This document shows, piece by piece, positions 52,267 to 60,435 of a stretch of 64,000 nt of DNA. Origin of the DNA: Amycolatopsis endophytica (lineage in GTDB: Bacteria > Actinomycetota > Actinomycetes > Mycobacteriales > Pseudonocardiaceae); contig NZ_JACCFK010000001.1 in NCBI RefSeq assembly GCF_013410405.1, positions 1,178,001 through 1,242,000 of the forward strand. The letters are read 5' to 3'. Position numbers and translations under genes: made by a program. The notes beneath the pieces are model-generated. The model was not told the origin of the DNA, made no database searches, and saw only the letters and a program-made list of their open reading frames with translations. Position 1 is the stretch's first letter. The number at the start of each line of letters is the position of its first letter.

Positions 52267-52713
52267 ATGGGACGTCCCCGCTACGACACCGACGACGCAC
52301 TCAGCCTCGGCGCACTGGCCGCCCACGAAGCCGGACACGGCGTCATCGCCGTCGTGCAAGGCGTGCAGGTCCTGCACTGCCACCTCGGCGCCACCACCGG
52401 CTACACCCGCCACCGCAACGTCGATGCCGACCACCCCGAGATCGCGCTGGCGATCCTGCTCGCCGGGCAGGAAGCCGAAGCCTACTGGCTCACCCGCTAC
52501 GCCGGTTACTGGTTCGGCTCCGCCCTGCGCACCGCCGCCGATGCCGCCGAACACGACCTGCGTGAAATCCGGCGCCTGCGCAAACGCCACGGCCTGTCCG
52601 AAAACCGGCTGCGGTCTCACACCCGCTCCCTCGTGCGGCGCCACTGGAACCGCATCGACCGCGCCGGACACCGCCTCTACAGCCGCGGTCGCCTCTCCGG
52701 CTCCGCCCTGTAG
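52267..52713 (+). CDS. Stand-alone HEAGH (FtsH peptidase M41-like) protein
   Basis: A 148-aa soluble protein. LAAHEAGHGVIAVVQGVQVLHCHLG contains HExxH (HEAGH, about 20-24) followed by the small-residue pattern of FtsH M41 zinc peptidases, and later AILLAGQEAEAYWL (compare the M41 LxGxAAE segment with a third ligand region). No AAA+ ATPase is present and the length is far shorter than FtsH. Possibly a regulatory protease or a degenerate metallo-fold. It starts the distal AICE block after a terminator. Confidence 0.75.
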   Translation: MGRPRYDTDDALSLGALAAHEAGHGVIAVVQGVQVLHCHLGATTGYTRHRNVDADHPEIALAILLAGQEAEAYWLTRYAGYWFGSALRTAADAAEHDLREIRRLRKRHGLSENRLRSHTRSLVRRHWNRIDRAGHRLYSRGRLSGSAL

Positions 52714-52801
52714 CAGGCCCCTCGTGCTGCTGCCGGGCCGTCCGCTGGCCCGCGTCCGGGCGGCCCGGCAGCGCCCACCCCACCCGCCGAAAAGAGGTTC
52801 G

Positions 52802-53464
52802 ATGCCCACCCGCACCACGCTGGCCGCCGCCGTACTCGGCCTCGCGCTGCTCGCCGCGACCACCGCGTGCGAGATCCCCACCACCGCCACGACCCACGCC
52901 AGCCCGGCCGCCGCGTCAGCCGGACTAGCCGGATTGCCGATCGCGCCGGAGGACACCGGCGTCCACTACGACCGCGACGACTGGCCGCACTGGTCGCCCG
53001 TGCACGGCACCTGCAACGCCCGCGAACAGGCCCTGCTCGATCAGGGCCAGGGCGTGCGCGCCGACGACCAGTGCCGCCCCATCACCGGAACCTGGATCAG
53101 CGCCTACGACGGTGCCACCGTCACCGACCCGTCCACACTGGACATCGACCACGTGGTGCCGCTGGCCGAAGTCGCCCGCTCCGGCCGCATCGAGCACGGC
53201 CACCGCGTCGGCCCCCGCACCTGGACCCGCGACCAACGAGAGCGCTACGCCAACGACCCCGACGTCCTGATCGTGGCCACCGCCCGCGCCAACCGGTCCA
53301 AAGGCGACTCCGACCCCGCCCACTGGCTCCCCAACCGCGACCGCTGCGGCTACACCACCCGCTGGATCGAGGTCAAAACCCGCTACCACCTCTCCATCGA
53401 CCAAGCCGAACACGACGCCCTGGCCACCGTCCTCGCGCACTGCCCGGAAGGGGGTGCCCGATGA
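52802..53464 (+). CDS. Secreted HNH endonuclease lipoprotein (GmrSD/DUF1524-type)
   Basis: A 220-aa protein. Signal peptide with lipobox LAATTAC (Cys about 23), then a Ser/Ala linker. The HNH core: LDIDHVVPLAEV (about 114-124), later NDPDVLIVATARANRSKGD and DPAHWLPNRDRCGYTTRWIEVK with the metal-binding His/Asn. This is the secreted HNH family typical of actinomycetes. It would cut extracellular nucleic acid. Overlaps the primase gene by ATGA, so it is translated with the replication genes. Confidence 0.9.
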   Translation: MPTRTTLAAAVLGLALLAATTACEIPTTATTHASPAAASAGLAGLPIAPEDTGVHYDRDDWPHWSPVHGTCNAREQALLDQGQGVRADDQCRPITGTWISAYDGATVTDPSTLDIDHVVPLAEVARSGRIEHGHRVGPRTWTRDQRERYANDPDVLIVATARANRSKGDSDPAHWLPNRDRCGYTTRWIEVKTRYHLSIDQAEHDALATVLAHCPEGGAR

Positions 53465-54330
53465 CCACCGAGGGTCCGCTGACCGAGTGGGCGCTATTCC
53501 TGGCCGGGATGGGGTGGCCGGTGTTCCCGCTGAAACCCGGCACAAAGCGCGCGCCCGCGATCAAGGAATGGGAGCGGCGCGCCACCACCGACCCCGACCG
53601 TATCCGCCGTGCCTGGTCGGGCAACCGCTGGAACATCGCCGTCGCCGCCGGACCAGCCGGGCTGGTGGTGGTCGACCTCGACATGCCCAAGCCCGGGGAG
53701 AGCGGCCCGGACGGGGCGGCCGCGCTGGCGGCCCTGGCCGAGCAGCGCGGCGGCCCGTTGCCGGACACCTTCACCGTCACCACGCCCTCGGGCGGGCGGC
53801 ACCTGTACTTCCAGGCCCCGCCCGGAGTGCGGCTGCGCAACAGTCAGGGGCAGCTCTGCCCGCGGGTGGACACCCGCGCGGGAGGCGGGTACGTGGTGGC
53901 ACCGGGCTCGGTCACCGAGCAGGGCGGCTACGAACTGGCCGATGAGCGCGACCCCGCCGAGTTGCCCGCCTGGCTCGTGCAGCTCTGCACCGAGAAAGCT
54001 ACGCCGCGCACCACCGCGCCGCTCGCGCTGCGCACCGGCAACCCGACCGCCTATGGCGCCGCCGCCCTACGCGGGGAGTGCGACCGCATTCGCCGCGCGG
54101 ACCCGGGCCGCCACAACGAAACGCTCGCCTCAGCGGCCTACACCGTCGGCCGCAAGGTCGGCGCCGAGCTGATCGACCACGCCACCGCCCGCGCCGAGCT
54201 GATCGCCGCCGGAAACACCCTCATCGGCCCCCAGCACTGGCCACCCAACCACGCCGAAGTCGCCCGCGTCGTCGACGCCGGACTCACCGCCGGATCGCGC
54301 AACCCGGTCCGCCGCAAGGAGGCTGCCTGA
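53461..54330 (+). CDS. Bifunctional DNA primase/polymerase (prim-pol)
   Basis: A 289-aa AEP-type prim-pol. N-terminal domain with VFPLKPGTKRAP, NIAVAAGPAGLVVVDLD (DxD metal ligands at about 72 and 74) and TPSGGRHLYF with the catalytic His. The C-terminal half (about 190-289) is a helical region often found with these proteins. It would prime and extend replication of the element, in place of RepSA. Followed directly by WhiB and the replication ATPase. Confidence 0.92.
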   Translation: MTTEGPLTEWALFLAGMGWPVFPLKPGTKRAPAIKEWERRATTDPDRIRRAWSGNRWNIAVAAGPAGLVVVDLDMPKPGESGPDGAAALAALAEQRGGPLPDTFTVTTPSGGRHLYFQAPPGVRLRNSQGQLCPRVDTRAGGGYVVAPGSVTEQGGYELADERDPAELPAWLVQLCTEKATPRTTAPLALRTGNPTAYGAAALRGECDRIRRADPGRHNETLASAAYTVGRKVGAELIDHATARAELIAAGNTLIGPQHWPPNHAEVARVVDAGLTAGSRNPVRRKEAA

Positions 54331-54845
54331 TGCCCACACCCCGCACTGACTTCGACCGCCCCTTCCGCGGTCTGACCGCCACCATGGTCCCGCGGCGGCC
54401 TCGCACACCGGCTGTGTCGTGGGGCGACCTGGACGTCAGCCGGAACGAACTCGCGTGGCGCGCGCAAGCGGCCTGCCGCGACGACCGCGCACCGCAGGTG
54501 TTTTTCCCCGAGCAAGGCGGGCGCGCGGCCAAGACTGTCGCGCGAGCCAAACAGCGCTGCACAGGCTGCCCGGTCCGGGCCGAGTGCCTGAACTACGCCC
54601 TGGCCCGCCGCGAGGGATTCGGCATCTGGGGCGGGCTCACCGCCCACGAACGCCGCGCCCTGCTCCGCGGACGCCGAGCGCGCCGCAAGTCCGCCCACCG
54701 CGATCGGGAGGTTGCGCGGCTGACCCGCGCCGGGCTGACCGCGCGAGAGATCGGCCAGCAGCTCGGGATCACCCCGCGCACCGTCGTCCGCTCCCGCTCT
54801 CGCGCGCGCCTGAACCACGAACCCGGAGACCGCAAGGAGTCCTGA
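54330..54845 (+). CDS. WhiB-family iron-sulfur protein fused to a C-terminal HTH
   Basis: A 171-aa protein starting after AAGGAGG. Four WhiB cysteines: C49, C77, C80, C86, with the GIWGG turn (98-103), binding a [4Fe-4S] cluster. After an Arg-rich linker comes a putative HTH (EVARLTRAGLTAREIGQQLGITPRTVVRSRSRARL, about 128-162). WhiB proteins normally act with sigma factors; here the extra HTH would give DNA specificity. It lies between prim-pol and the ATPase. Confidence 0.9.
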   Translation: MPTPRTDFDRPFRGLTATMVPRRPRTPAVSWGDLDVSRNELAWRAQAACRDDRAPQVFFPEQGGRAAKTVARAKQRCTGCPVRAECLNYALARREGFGIWGGLTAHERRALLRGRRARRKSAHRDREVARLTRAGLTAREIGQQLGITPRTVVRSRSRARLNHEPGDRKES

Positions 54846-54847
54846 TC

Positions 54848-56449
54848 ATGAGCAGCACCGCGGACAACGCCCCCGAGCACGGCCAGCGGTTGCGCCTGTG
54901 GCCGGTCGGTGCGGGCGGACGGCCCCGGGTGCGGGTGGGGGCCGCACCCGAGACCATCCGCGTGCTCACCGAAGCACTGGACGCCCGCCTGATCCCCGAC
55001 ACCTACGTCTCCGACGGTGCACCGGTGGCGCTGGAGTCCGTCTCCGGCGCGGCCGATCCCACCGCCGGGGACGAGGACGTGGCGCTGCCCCTGTCGGCCA
55101 GCCCGCTCAAACCACCACTGCTTGCGTCGCTGCTGGCCGAACACGCCGACGTCGTGCGGCAGCGAGTGGACGAGAAGGGCGACACCGCCGACGTCGAAGT
55201 CTCACCCTCGGGAACGGTGCTGTCCGCGGTGCTCGCCCGCCGCTCCTGGCCCGGACTGCCGGTGCTGCGCAGGATCATCTCCACCCCGGTGCTCCGACCG
55301 GACGGCACGCTGCTGCAAGCCCCGGGCTACGACCCCGCCACCGGGTTCTACCTCGCGGGCAACACCCACCTGCCGCCGGTGCCGGAGAAGCCCAGCGGCG
55401 AGCAGGTCGCCGAGGCGCGGGAATTCCTGCTGGAACGGTTCCTGCGGGACTTCCCGTGGCGCGAGCCCGCCGACCGGGCGAACTACCTCGCGCTGCTCGT
55501 CACGCCGATCATCCGGCCCTTCACCCGCACCCTCGCCCCGTTCGGCGTCATCGACGCGTCCATGCCCGGCTCCGGCAAAACCATCCTCGCCGGGTGCGTC
55601 GGGCTGCTCGTGGGACAGCGGGTGCTGACCTGGACCGACTCCGAAGACGAACTCCGCAAAGCCATCACCACCGTGCTCGCCGACCAGTGCGGCGCGGTCG
55701 TGTTCGACAACCTCGTGGAGGGACACGTGATCGACTCCGCCGTCCTCGCACGGCTGGTCACCGAACGCACCTGGACCGACCGACGTCTCGGCACCAACGC
55801 CGCCGCCACCTACCCCAATGACCGGCTCTGGCTGGCCACCGGCAACAACCTGCGCACCGGCGGCGACATGGCCTCCCGCGCCGTGTGGGTCCGCCTCGAC
55901 CCCAACTGCCCCCGCCCCGAGCAGCGCACCGGGTTCACCATCCCCAACCTCGACTCCTGGATCCTCGACCCCGCTAACCAAGCCACCGTGCTCTGGCACC
56001 TGCTCGTGCTCATCCTCGACTGGACCGCGGCCGGTGCCCCCACCGCCGCCGGGGTCCCACAGATGCGGCAGTTCACCCGCTGGGCCCAGCACCTCGGCGG
56101 GTTCCTCACCCACCACGGCATCACCGACTTCCTCGGCAACGCCGAACACGCCCGCGAACTCGATGACGACGCCGCCGAATGGCGAGCGTTCCTGCTGGCC
56201 TGGCACGACCTGCACGGCGAGCAGCCCCTCACCTCCCAGCAGGTACGGGGGAGCGCCGAAGTCATCATCGGCCCCGACCCCTGGACCGGCACCTTCCCCA
56301 CCACCGCGACCGGGAAACCACTGTCCACCAAAGCGCTCGGACGGCGCCTCACCGGTCAGCTCGACCGCTGGCGCGGCGACGTCGTGCTACGCAGCGTGCC
56401 CGACCCGCACACCAAGATGCGCCTCTACTGGGTCGAACGCACCGGCTGA
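54848..56449 (+). CDS. AICE replication ATPase/helicase-like protein
   Basis: A 533-aa protein. A central P-loop domain has Walker A MPGSGKTIL (about 240-248), Walker B-like AVVFDNL (about 283-289) and later an SF3-like sensor segment (LWLATGNNLRTGGDMASRAVWVRL). It resembles the ATPases encoded beside prim-pol in actinomycete elements. Possibly a replicative helicase loader acting at the downstream iterons. ATG 54848 follows AAGGAG. No strong family name is given. Confidence 0.82.
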   Translation: MSSTADNAPEHGQRLRLWPVGAGGRPRVRVGAAPETIRVLTEALDARLIPDTYVSDGAPVALESVSGAADPTAGDEDVALPLSASPLKPPLLASLLAEHADVVRQRVDEKGDTADVEVSPSGTVLSAVLARRSWPGLPVLRRIISTPVLRPDGTLLQAPGYDPATGFYLAGNTHLPPVPEKPSGEQVAEAREFLLERFLRDFPWREPADRANYLALLVTPIIRPFTRTLAPFGVIDASMPGSGKTILAGCVGLLVGQRVLTWTDSEDELRKAITTVLADQCGAVVFDNLVEGHVIDSAVLARLVTERTWTDRRLGTNAAATYPNDRLWLATGNNLRTGGDMASRAVWVRLDPNCPRPEQRTGFTIPNLDSWILDPANQATVLWHLLVLILDWTAAGAPTAAGVPQMRQFTRWAQHLGGFLTHHGITDFLGNAEHARELDDDAAEWRAFLLAWHDLHGEQPLTSQQVRGSAEVIIGPDPWTGTFPTTATGKPLSTKALGRRLTGQLDRWRGDVVLRSVPDPHTKMRLYWVERTG

Positions 56450-56802
56450 AAGCTCAAACCCGCGAAACAAACCCGGAAACCCCGCAAACCCCGCAGCAAA
56501 ACAAGAAAACCAGTCCTGACCAGGGCAAACGACGGTTACAGCCTGCGGGGTTTCACTACTGGCGGCTCATCGCCAAACCCCGCAAACCCCGCAGAGTTGC
56601 GGGGTTTGCGGGGTTTGCCAAACCCGCCGAACTCCCCAAACCCCGCAAGTACATCCCCAGGTCAAGAGCCACTTTGCGGGGTTTGCGGGGTTTGAAACGC
56701 ACTTCCGCCACCTCAGCCTGAACGTCCCCCCCCCCGTACCCGCCGAGCACCCCCGCCTCGATCACCAACGGTGACCAACACAATCGACTCAAGGAGGCTC
56801 CC
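56450..56802. repeat. Iteron-like cluster, candidate replication origin
   Basis: Between 56477 and 56694 the motif AAACCCCGC (or GCGGGGTTT) occurs about ten times in both orientations. The centre is a perfect 20-bp hairpin, CAAACCCCGCAAACCCCGCA with its complement, arms 56574-56593 and 56598-56617, spacer GAGT. More copies lie at 56636-56647 and 56673-56694. It follows the ATPase gene directly and may bind the replication proteins; a terminator role is also possible. Confidence 0.65.
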
Positions 56803-57048
56803 ATGCCCCGTAGCTCTGTCGCAGACCACACCGCTACATCTCGGAGGCCCGTCACTGCCATGGGAACCCCGTCCCGATTCCTCACCCTGAAAGCCTTCTG
56901 CGAAGAACTCCAGGTCGCCAAGTCCACCTTCTACGACTGGTGCGCGAAAGGCCGCGCACCACGCCACATCAAGCTGCCGAACGGCGAAATTCGCATCCGT
57001 CGTGCAGACCTTGATGCGTGGCTCGAATCCCGAGAGGTGGCCGCCTGA
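56803..57048 (+). CDS. Excisionase-type HTH protein (Xis)
   Basis: An 81-aa protein starting after AAGGAGG. C-terminal MerR/excisionase-like HTH: FLTLKAFCEELQVAKSTFYDWCAKGRAPRHIKLPNGEIRIRRADLDAWLES, with the wing residues. It directly precedes and overlaps (by 1 bp) the integrase gene, the usual Xis-Int order in AICEs. It directs excision by bending att DNA. Confidence 0.93.
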   Translation: MPRSSVADHTATSRRPVTAMGTPSRFLTLKAFCEELQVAKSTFYDWCAKGRAPRHIKLPNGEIRIRRADLDAWLESREVAA

Positions 57049-57506
57049 TGGAGACCAGCCACGACGTCCGTATCTGGGCGATAGAGACGGTCAGGGGCAA
57101 GCGCAGGACAACCTACCGAGTTCGATGGCTTGTGGCAGGCAAGAAGTTCGGCGAGTACTTCGCGACAGTTGGGCTCGCTGACAGTTTTCGCTCGGATCTC
57201 GTCACCGCATCCCGTAAGGGCGAGGCGTTCGACACCGAGAGCGGTTTGCCTGTCTTGCTTATGCGGAAACTCGCGACAAAGCCGTGGTTCGAATTCGCCC
57301 GCGAGTACGCCGACATGAAGTGGCCGAACTCCTCTCCGCGATACCGCAAGTCCACTGCGGAATCGCTAGGACGGATTACGTTGGCCATGACGAGTAACCG
57401 CGGCTCGCTGCCCGAGGTAGGAAGCCCGGAAGGGCGGGCATTGCGGCAAGCTCTGATGTCGCTGTTCAACCCACGACGCGGTCAGCCGCACTGTCCGGCC
57501 GGATGA
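57048..57506 (+). CDS. Tyrosine integrase, N-terminal part (gene split by frameshift)
   Basis: A 152-aa product. Contains the arm-binding/N-terminal domain (VRIWAIETVRGKRRTTYRVRWLVAGKKFGEYF, VGLADSFRSDLVTASRKGEAFD) and the start of the core-binding domain (ALRQALMSLFNP). Inserting one C in the run near 57470 would give NPTTRSAALSGR and join the next frame. Translation here ends at TGA 57504-57506, overlapping the next ATG (ATGA). Confidence 0.85.
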   Translation: METSHDVRIWAIETVRGKRRTTYRVRWLVAGKKFGEYFATVGLADSFRSDLVTASRKGEAFDTESGLPVLLMRKLATKPWFEFAREYADMKWPNSSPRYRKSTAESLGRITLAMTSNRGSLPEVGSPEGRALRQALMSLFNPRRGQPHCPAG

Positions 57507-58426
57507 CTGCCGAGCTGAATACCATCGCCCGGAACAGCCGGAACGTGAACGACCTGGAGAAGCCCGACGTTCTTCGGTCCGTACTGGCCGAACTCGAAAC
57601 CAACCTGGACGGAAAGCGGGGATCGGCGAACACCGTGCGCATCCGCAAAGCCGCCCTCACCAACTCCATCGACTACGCCATCGAGAAGAAGCTGCTCGCG
57701 GGCAACCCGCTCGCCGAGCTAAAGACGAAGAGGCGGAACTACGTGCTCAAGGAAGTCGATCCGGCCTCTGTCATCAACCCGATGCAGGCACGGATGTTGT
57801 TGGAGGCAGTCGGGAACGCGGGGAAACCGGGGCCGCCACTGGTCGCCTTCTTCGCCACGATGTACTACGCGGGCTTGCGCCCCGAGGAGGTCGCGAACCT
57901 AAGCAAAGCGGACCTCGCGATTCCCGAGCAGGGCTGGGGTGACCTCAACCTGAGCGGTGCGCGCCCCGAGATCGGCAAGGAGTGGACCGACTCGGGAGAG
58001 GCAAGCGAAGCGGGTCCGCTAAAGCACCGCGAGGAGAACATCGGCCGGAAGGTGCCGTGCGCACCGGCGCTTACCGAGATCCTGCACAACCACCTCACCC
58101 AGTTCGGCACAGCCTCGGACGGTCGCCTGTTCCGCGGCGCCCGGGATGGCGGCCGGGTGGCGAGCAGCGTGTACGGGCGCGTGTGGGCCGCCGCGCGCGA
58201 GCTGGTGTTCACGGAGGAGGTCCAAGCTGGCCCGCTCGCCAAGCGGCCGTATGACCTCCGGCATGCGTGCGTGTCAACGTGGCTGAGTGGCGGCGTGGAG
58301 CCGACCCGGGTAGCGAAGTGGGCAGGCCACAGCCTCTCGGTCCTGCTGAAGGTCTACGCGAAGTGCCTCGACGGCGGGGAGAAGGCCGCTCGTGACCGCG
58401 CTGAGCGCGCCATGCGTGGCTGGTGA
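57503..58426 (+). CDS. Tyrosine integrase, core-binding and catalytic part (frameshifted)
   Basis: A 307-aa product from ATG 57503. Catalytic residues are present: Arg in [10 protein letters not shown] (about 126), the R-H pair in [13 protein letters not shown] (about 253-254), the His in [15 protein letters not shown] (about 276) and the nucleophilic Tyr (about 285). It lacks an N-terminal domain by itself. ATGA coupling to the upstream frame could allow a two-part enzyme. It integrates the AICE into tRNA-Tyr just to its right. Confidence 0.88.
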   Translation: MTAELNTIARNSRNVNDLEKPDVLRSVLAELETNLDGKRGSANTVRIRKAALTNSIDYAIEKKLLAGNPLAELKTKRRNYVLKEVDPASVINPMQARMLLEAVGNAGKPGPPLVAFFATMYYAGLRPEEVANLSKADLAIPEQGWGDLNLSGARPEIGKEWTDSGEASEAGPLKHREENIGRKVPCAPALTEILHNHLTQFGTASDGRLFRGARDGGRVASSVYGRVWAAARELVFTEEVQAGPLAKRPYDLRHACVSTWLSGGVEPTRVAKWAGHSLSVLLKVYAKCLDGGEKAARDRAERAMRGW

Positions 58427-58498
58427 AACTCAGGGGCGTATTGGGGGCGGGATGCCGGACTGAGCCAGACCAACCCGGACGTAGCCGGACCATACGAG

Positions 58499-58537
58499 AA
58501 CACCCCCGTGCCTGTCTTTGCAGGTCACGGGGGTGTT
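58499..58537 (+). terminator. Hairpin between int and tRNA-Tyr
   Basis: AACACCCCCGTGCCTG with the complementary CAGG-T-CACGGGGGTGTT around a short loop; the descending arm runs into the attR core. Possibly terminates int and/or tRNA-Tyr. Confidence 0.65.
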
Positions 58538-58596
58538 TGCCCAGTGTGGCGGGTGAGGGATTCGAACCCCCGAAGGCAGTGCCGTCTGATTTACAG
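58530..58596 (-). repeat. attR: 67-bp core within tRNA-Tyr
   Basis: Identical to attL at 40356-40422; it ends in the anticodon loop. On this side the tRNA sequence continues into an intact 5' half, so tRNA-Tyr is preserved after integration. Confidence 0.93.
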
Positions 58597-58628
58597 TCAG
58601 ATCCCTTTGGCCGCTCGGGCAACCCGCC
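58547..58628 (-). tRNA. tRNA-Tyr (anticodon GTA), AICE attachment site
   Basis: 82 nt on the minus strand. Acceptor GGCGGGT/ACCCGCC, anticodon arm TCTGACTGTAAATCAGA, a long variable arm and T-arm GGGGTTCGAATCCC, as expected for tRNA-Tyr (class II). The 3' part forms the attR core. Confidence 0.96.
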
Positions 58629-58746
58629 ATGGCCGGGCGCACCGGCCGGGCAGAAGTCTACCGAACGGTCCGGCGCGCGTCCGAGGGGGGCCAGCGCGGC
58701 GCTATGGTGTGGGCCAGCCGACAAGCGAAACGACGAGGTAGGACAC

Positions 58747-59238
58747 GTGGCGGATCCGTCATTCGACGTGGTGAGCAAGGTCGACCGGCAGGAGGTGGAC
58801 AACGCGCTGAACCAGGCGGCCAAGGAGCTGTCCACCCGCTTCGACTTCCGGGGCGTCAACGCCAAGGTCTCGTGGGCAGGCGAGGAGGCGTTGACCATCG
58901 AAGCCGACACCGAGGAGCGGGCGAGCGCCGCTGTCGAGGTGTTCAAGGAGAAGCTGATCAAGCGCGGCATCTCGCTGAAGGCGTTCGAGGCCGACGAGCC
59001 TGCCGTGTCCGGCAAGATCTACAAGGTCAACGGCAAGATCCTGCAGGGCATCGCCTCCGACAAGGCCAAACAGATCGCCAAGGTGGTCCGTGACGAGGGC
59101 CCCAAGGGCGTCCAGGCGCAGATCCAGGGCGACCAGCTCCGCGTCTCCGGCAAGAAGAAGGACCACCTCCAGGACGTCATCGCGCTGCTCAAGGACAAGG
59201 ACTTCGGCATCGCGCTCCAGTTCACCAACTATCGCTGA
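58747..59238 (+). CDS. YajQ family nucleotide (c-di-GMP)-binding protein
   Basis: A 163-aa protein from GTG 58747 (GAGGTAGGA upstream). The canonical YajQ start [20 protein letters not shown] followed by LSTRFDFRG, the middle [10 protein letters not shown] and the end [17 protein letters not shown]. In Gram-negative bacteria YajQ proteins bind c-di-GMP as transcription co-factors. Convergent with lanC. Confidence 0.95.
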   Translation: MADPSFDVVSKVDRQEVDNALNQAAKELSTRFDFRGVNAKVSWAGEEALTIEADTEERASAAVEVFKEKLIKRGISLKAFEADEPAVSGKIYKVNGKILQGIASDKAKQIAKVVRDEGPKGVQAQIQGDQLRVSGKKKDHLQDVIALLKDKDFGIALQFTNYR

Positions 59239-59262
59239 CCCAGGACGCCGCGGGGGCGCGGC

Positions 59263-60435
59263 TCAGCTCAGCAGCAGCGCCGCGTCCCACGGTGCCGGGT
59301 TCCCGGCGTGCGTCGCCAGTGCGAGGGCCGCTCCCGCGGCACCCTGCAACAACCCGGCGGCATCGATCTGCTCGCCGGTGTGCAGATGGTGCCGGAACCC
59401 GAACCGCGACGACGGATCGAAGGCCGTGAGGAGCCGTGCGGCGACCGCGTCGGCAGCCGGGGAACCCATTCGCCGGGTGATTTGCAGCAGGCCGGCGTCG
59501 CCGTGACAGAAGGTCGGGCCCTCGCTCAGGCCGGGACGCTCGACGGCGCCCAGGGCCAACGCGGCGGCCCCCGCGTCGCCCAGTTCGAGCGCCGCCAGGT
59601 GCAGCGCGAAAGCCACCCCGGCCGTGCCGTAGCACCACGCCGATCGCGAGGCGGGCACCGCCCGCCCGCTCACCTGCGCCTCGAACCCGACCCGCGACGG
59701 CCAGCCCACCCCCGACTCGTCCGTCCACGCCCACCGCAACAACCAGTCGCGGACCACGCGCATCGCGTCCGTCATCCCGGCGACCCGGTGGCCGTGCCGG
59801 TGGGCCAGTGACAACAGCACGAGTGGACCACTGATGCCGTGCGCCAGCCCGGCGTTGAAGTCCCCGCGCGGGTAACGCTCGCGGTCCACCTCCACCGTGT
59901 ATCGATCCGGCGCGCACCACCAGCCGGGCACCTCGACACCGTCGACGACGGTCGGCCGCGTCAGCGCGACAAGGTACTCCAGCACCCGCTCCAGCGCCGA
60001 CGAGCAACGGTCACCGCCCAGCGCCAGGAGCAGGCGCCCCCTGCCGGTGAGCCCGCTGATCACGTCGTAGTCCGCCATCCCGAGGCGCTCGGGCTTCGGC
60101 CACCGCTCGCACACCTCGGCGAGCGCCACACCGGCCTCGCGCAGCAACCCCTCGTAGCCTCCGCCGTGGACCCGCCGGTGGACCAACGCCGCGGGCACCA
60201 GTGCTTCCGGCGCCACCTCGCCCGCGGCCACGAGGTGCGCGTGACACACCGATGCCCAGGCCGGGTCATCCGCCGAGAGCACCGCGTGCAGGACGGCGAC
60301 ACCGGGATGACCGCCGAGCAGAGATGGCCCCAGACCCCGCACGGACCGCAGGCGCTCCCCCACCTCCCACGCGACGTCCATCGGGACCGCGGACCGCTGG
60401 TCCGCGCGATGCGATCGTCCGGTCACCGTCGTCAC
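59263..60435 (-). CDS. LanC-type lanthionine synthetase (cyclase)
   Basis: A 390-aa cyclase. The LanC zinc ligands are conserved: Cys in WCYGTAGVA (about 268) and Cys-His in FCHGDAGLL (about 310-311), along with NAGLAHGISGPL and the C-terminal AAGLLQGAAGAALALATHAG. It would add Cys thiols to the Dha/Dhb residues made by LanB, giving lanthionine rings. GTG 60435 overlaps the 43-aa ORF stop and has GGGGAGGAC upstream (TTG 60450 is in frame but less likely). Last gene of the operon. Confidence 0.93.
   Translation of the reverse strand: MTTVTGRSHRADQRSAVPMDVAWEVGERLRSVRGLGPSLLGGHPGVAVLHAVLSADDPAWASVCHAHLVAAGEVAPEALVPAALVHRRVHGGGYEGLLREAGVALAEVCERWPKPERLGMADYDVISGLTGRGRLLLALGGDRCSSALERVLEYLVALTRPTVVDGVEVPGWWCAPDRYTVEVDRERYPRGDFNAGLAHGISGPLVLLSLAHRHGHRVAGMTDAMRVVRDWLLRWAWTDESGVGWPSRVGFEAQVSGRAVPASRSAWCYGTAGVAFALHLAALELGDAGAAALALGAVERPGLSEGPTFCHGDAGLLQITRRMGSPAADAVAARLLTAFDPSSRFGFRHHLHTGEQIDAAGLLQGAAGAALALATHAGNPAPWDAALLLS

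Larger units (their letters stand above)
40356..58596. mobile_element. Actinomycete integrative and conjugative element (AICE) integrated at tRNA-Tyr
   Basis: An 18.2-kb element bounded by a 67-bp direct repeat that includes the 3' part of tRNA-Tyr. It encodes all AICE modules: integrase and Xis at the right end, prim-pol/ATPase replication, FtsK/TraB translocase and spread-like membrane proteins, an XRE-type control region and a long train of small genes. Gene overlap and codon bias are as in the host; the element is typical of Pseudonocardiaceae such as the pMEA/pSE types, though those use tRNA-Phe. The integrase gene is frameshifted, so the element may no longer excise by itself. Confidence 0.92.
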
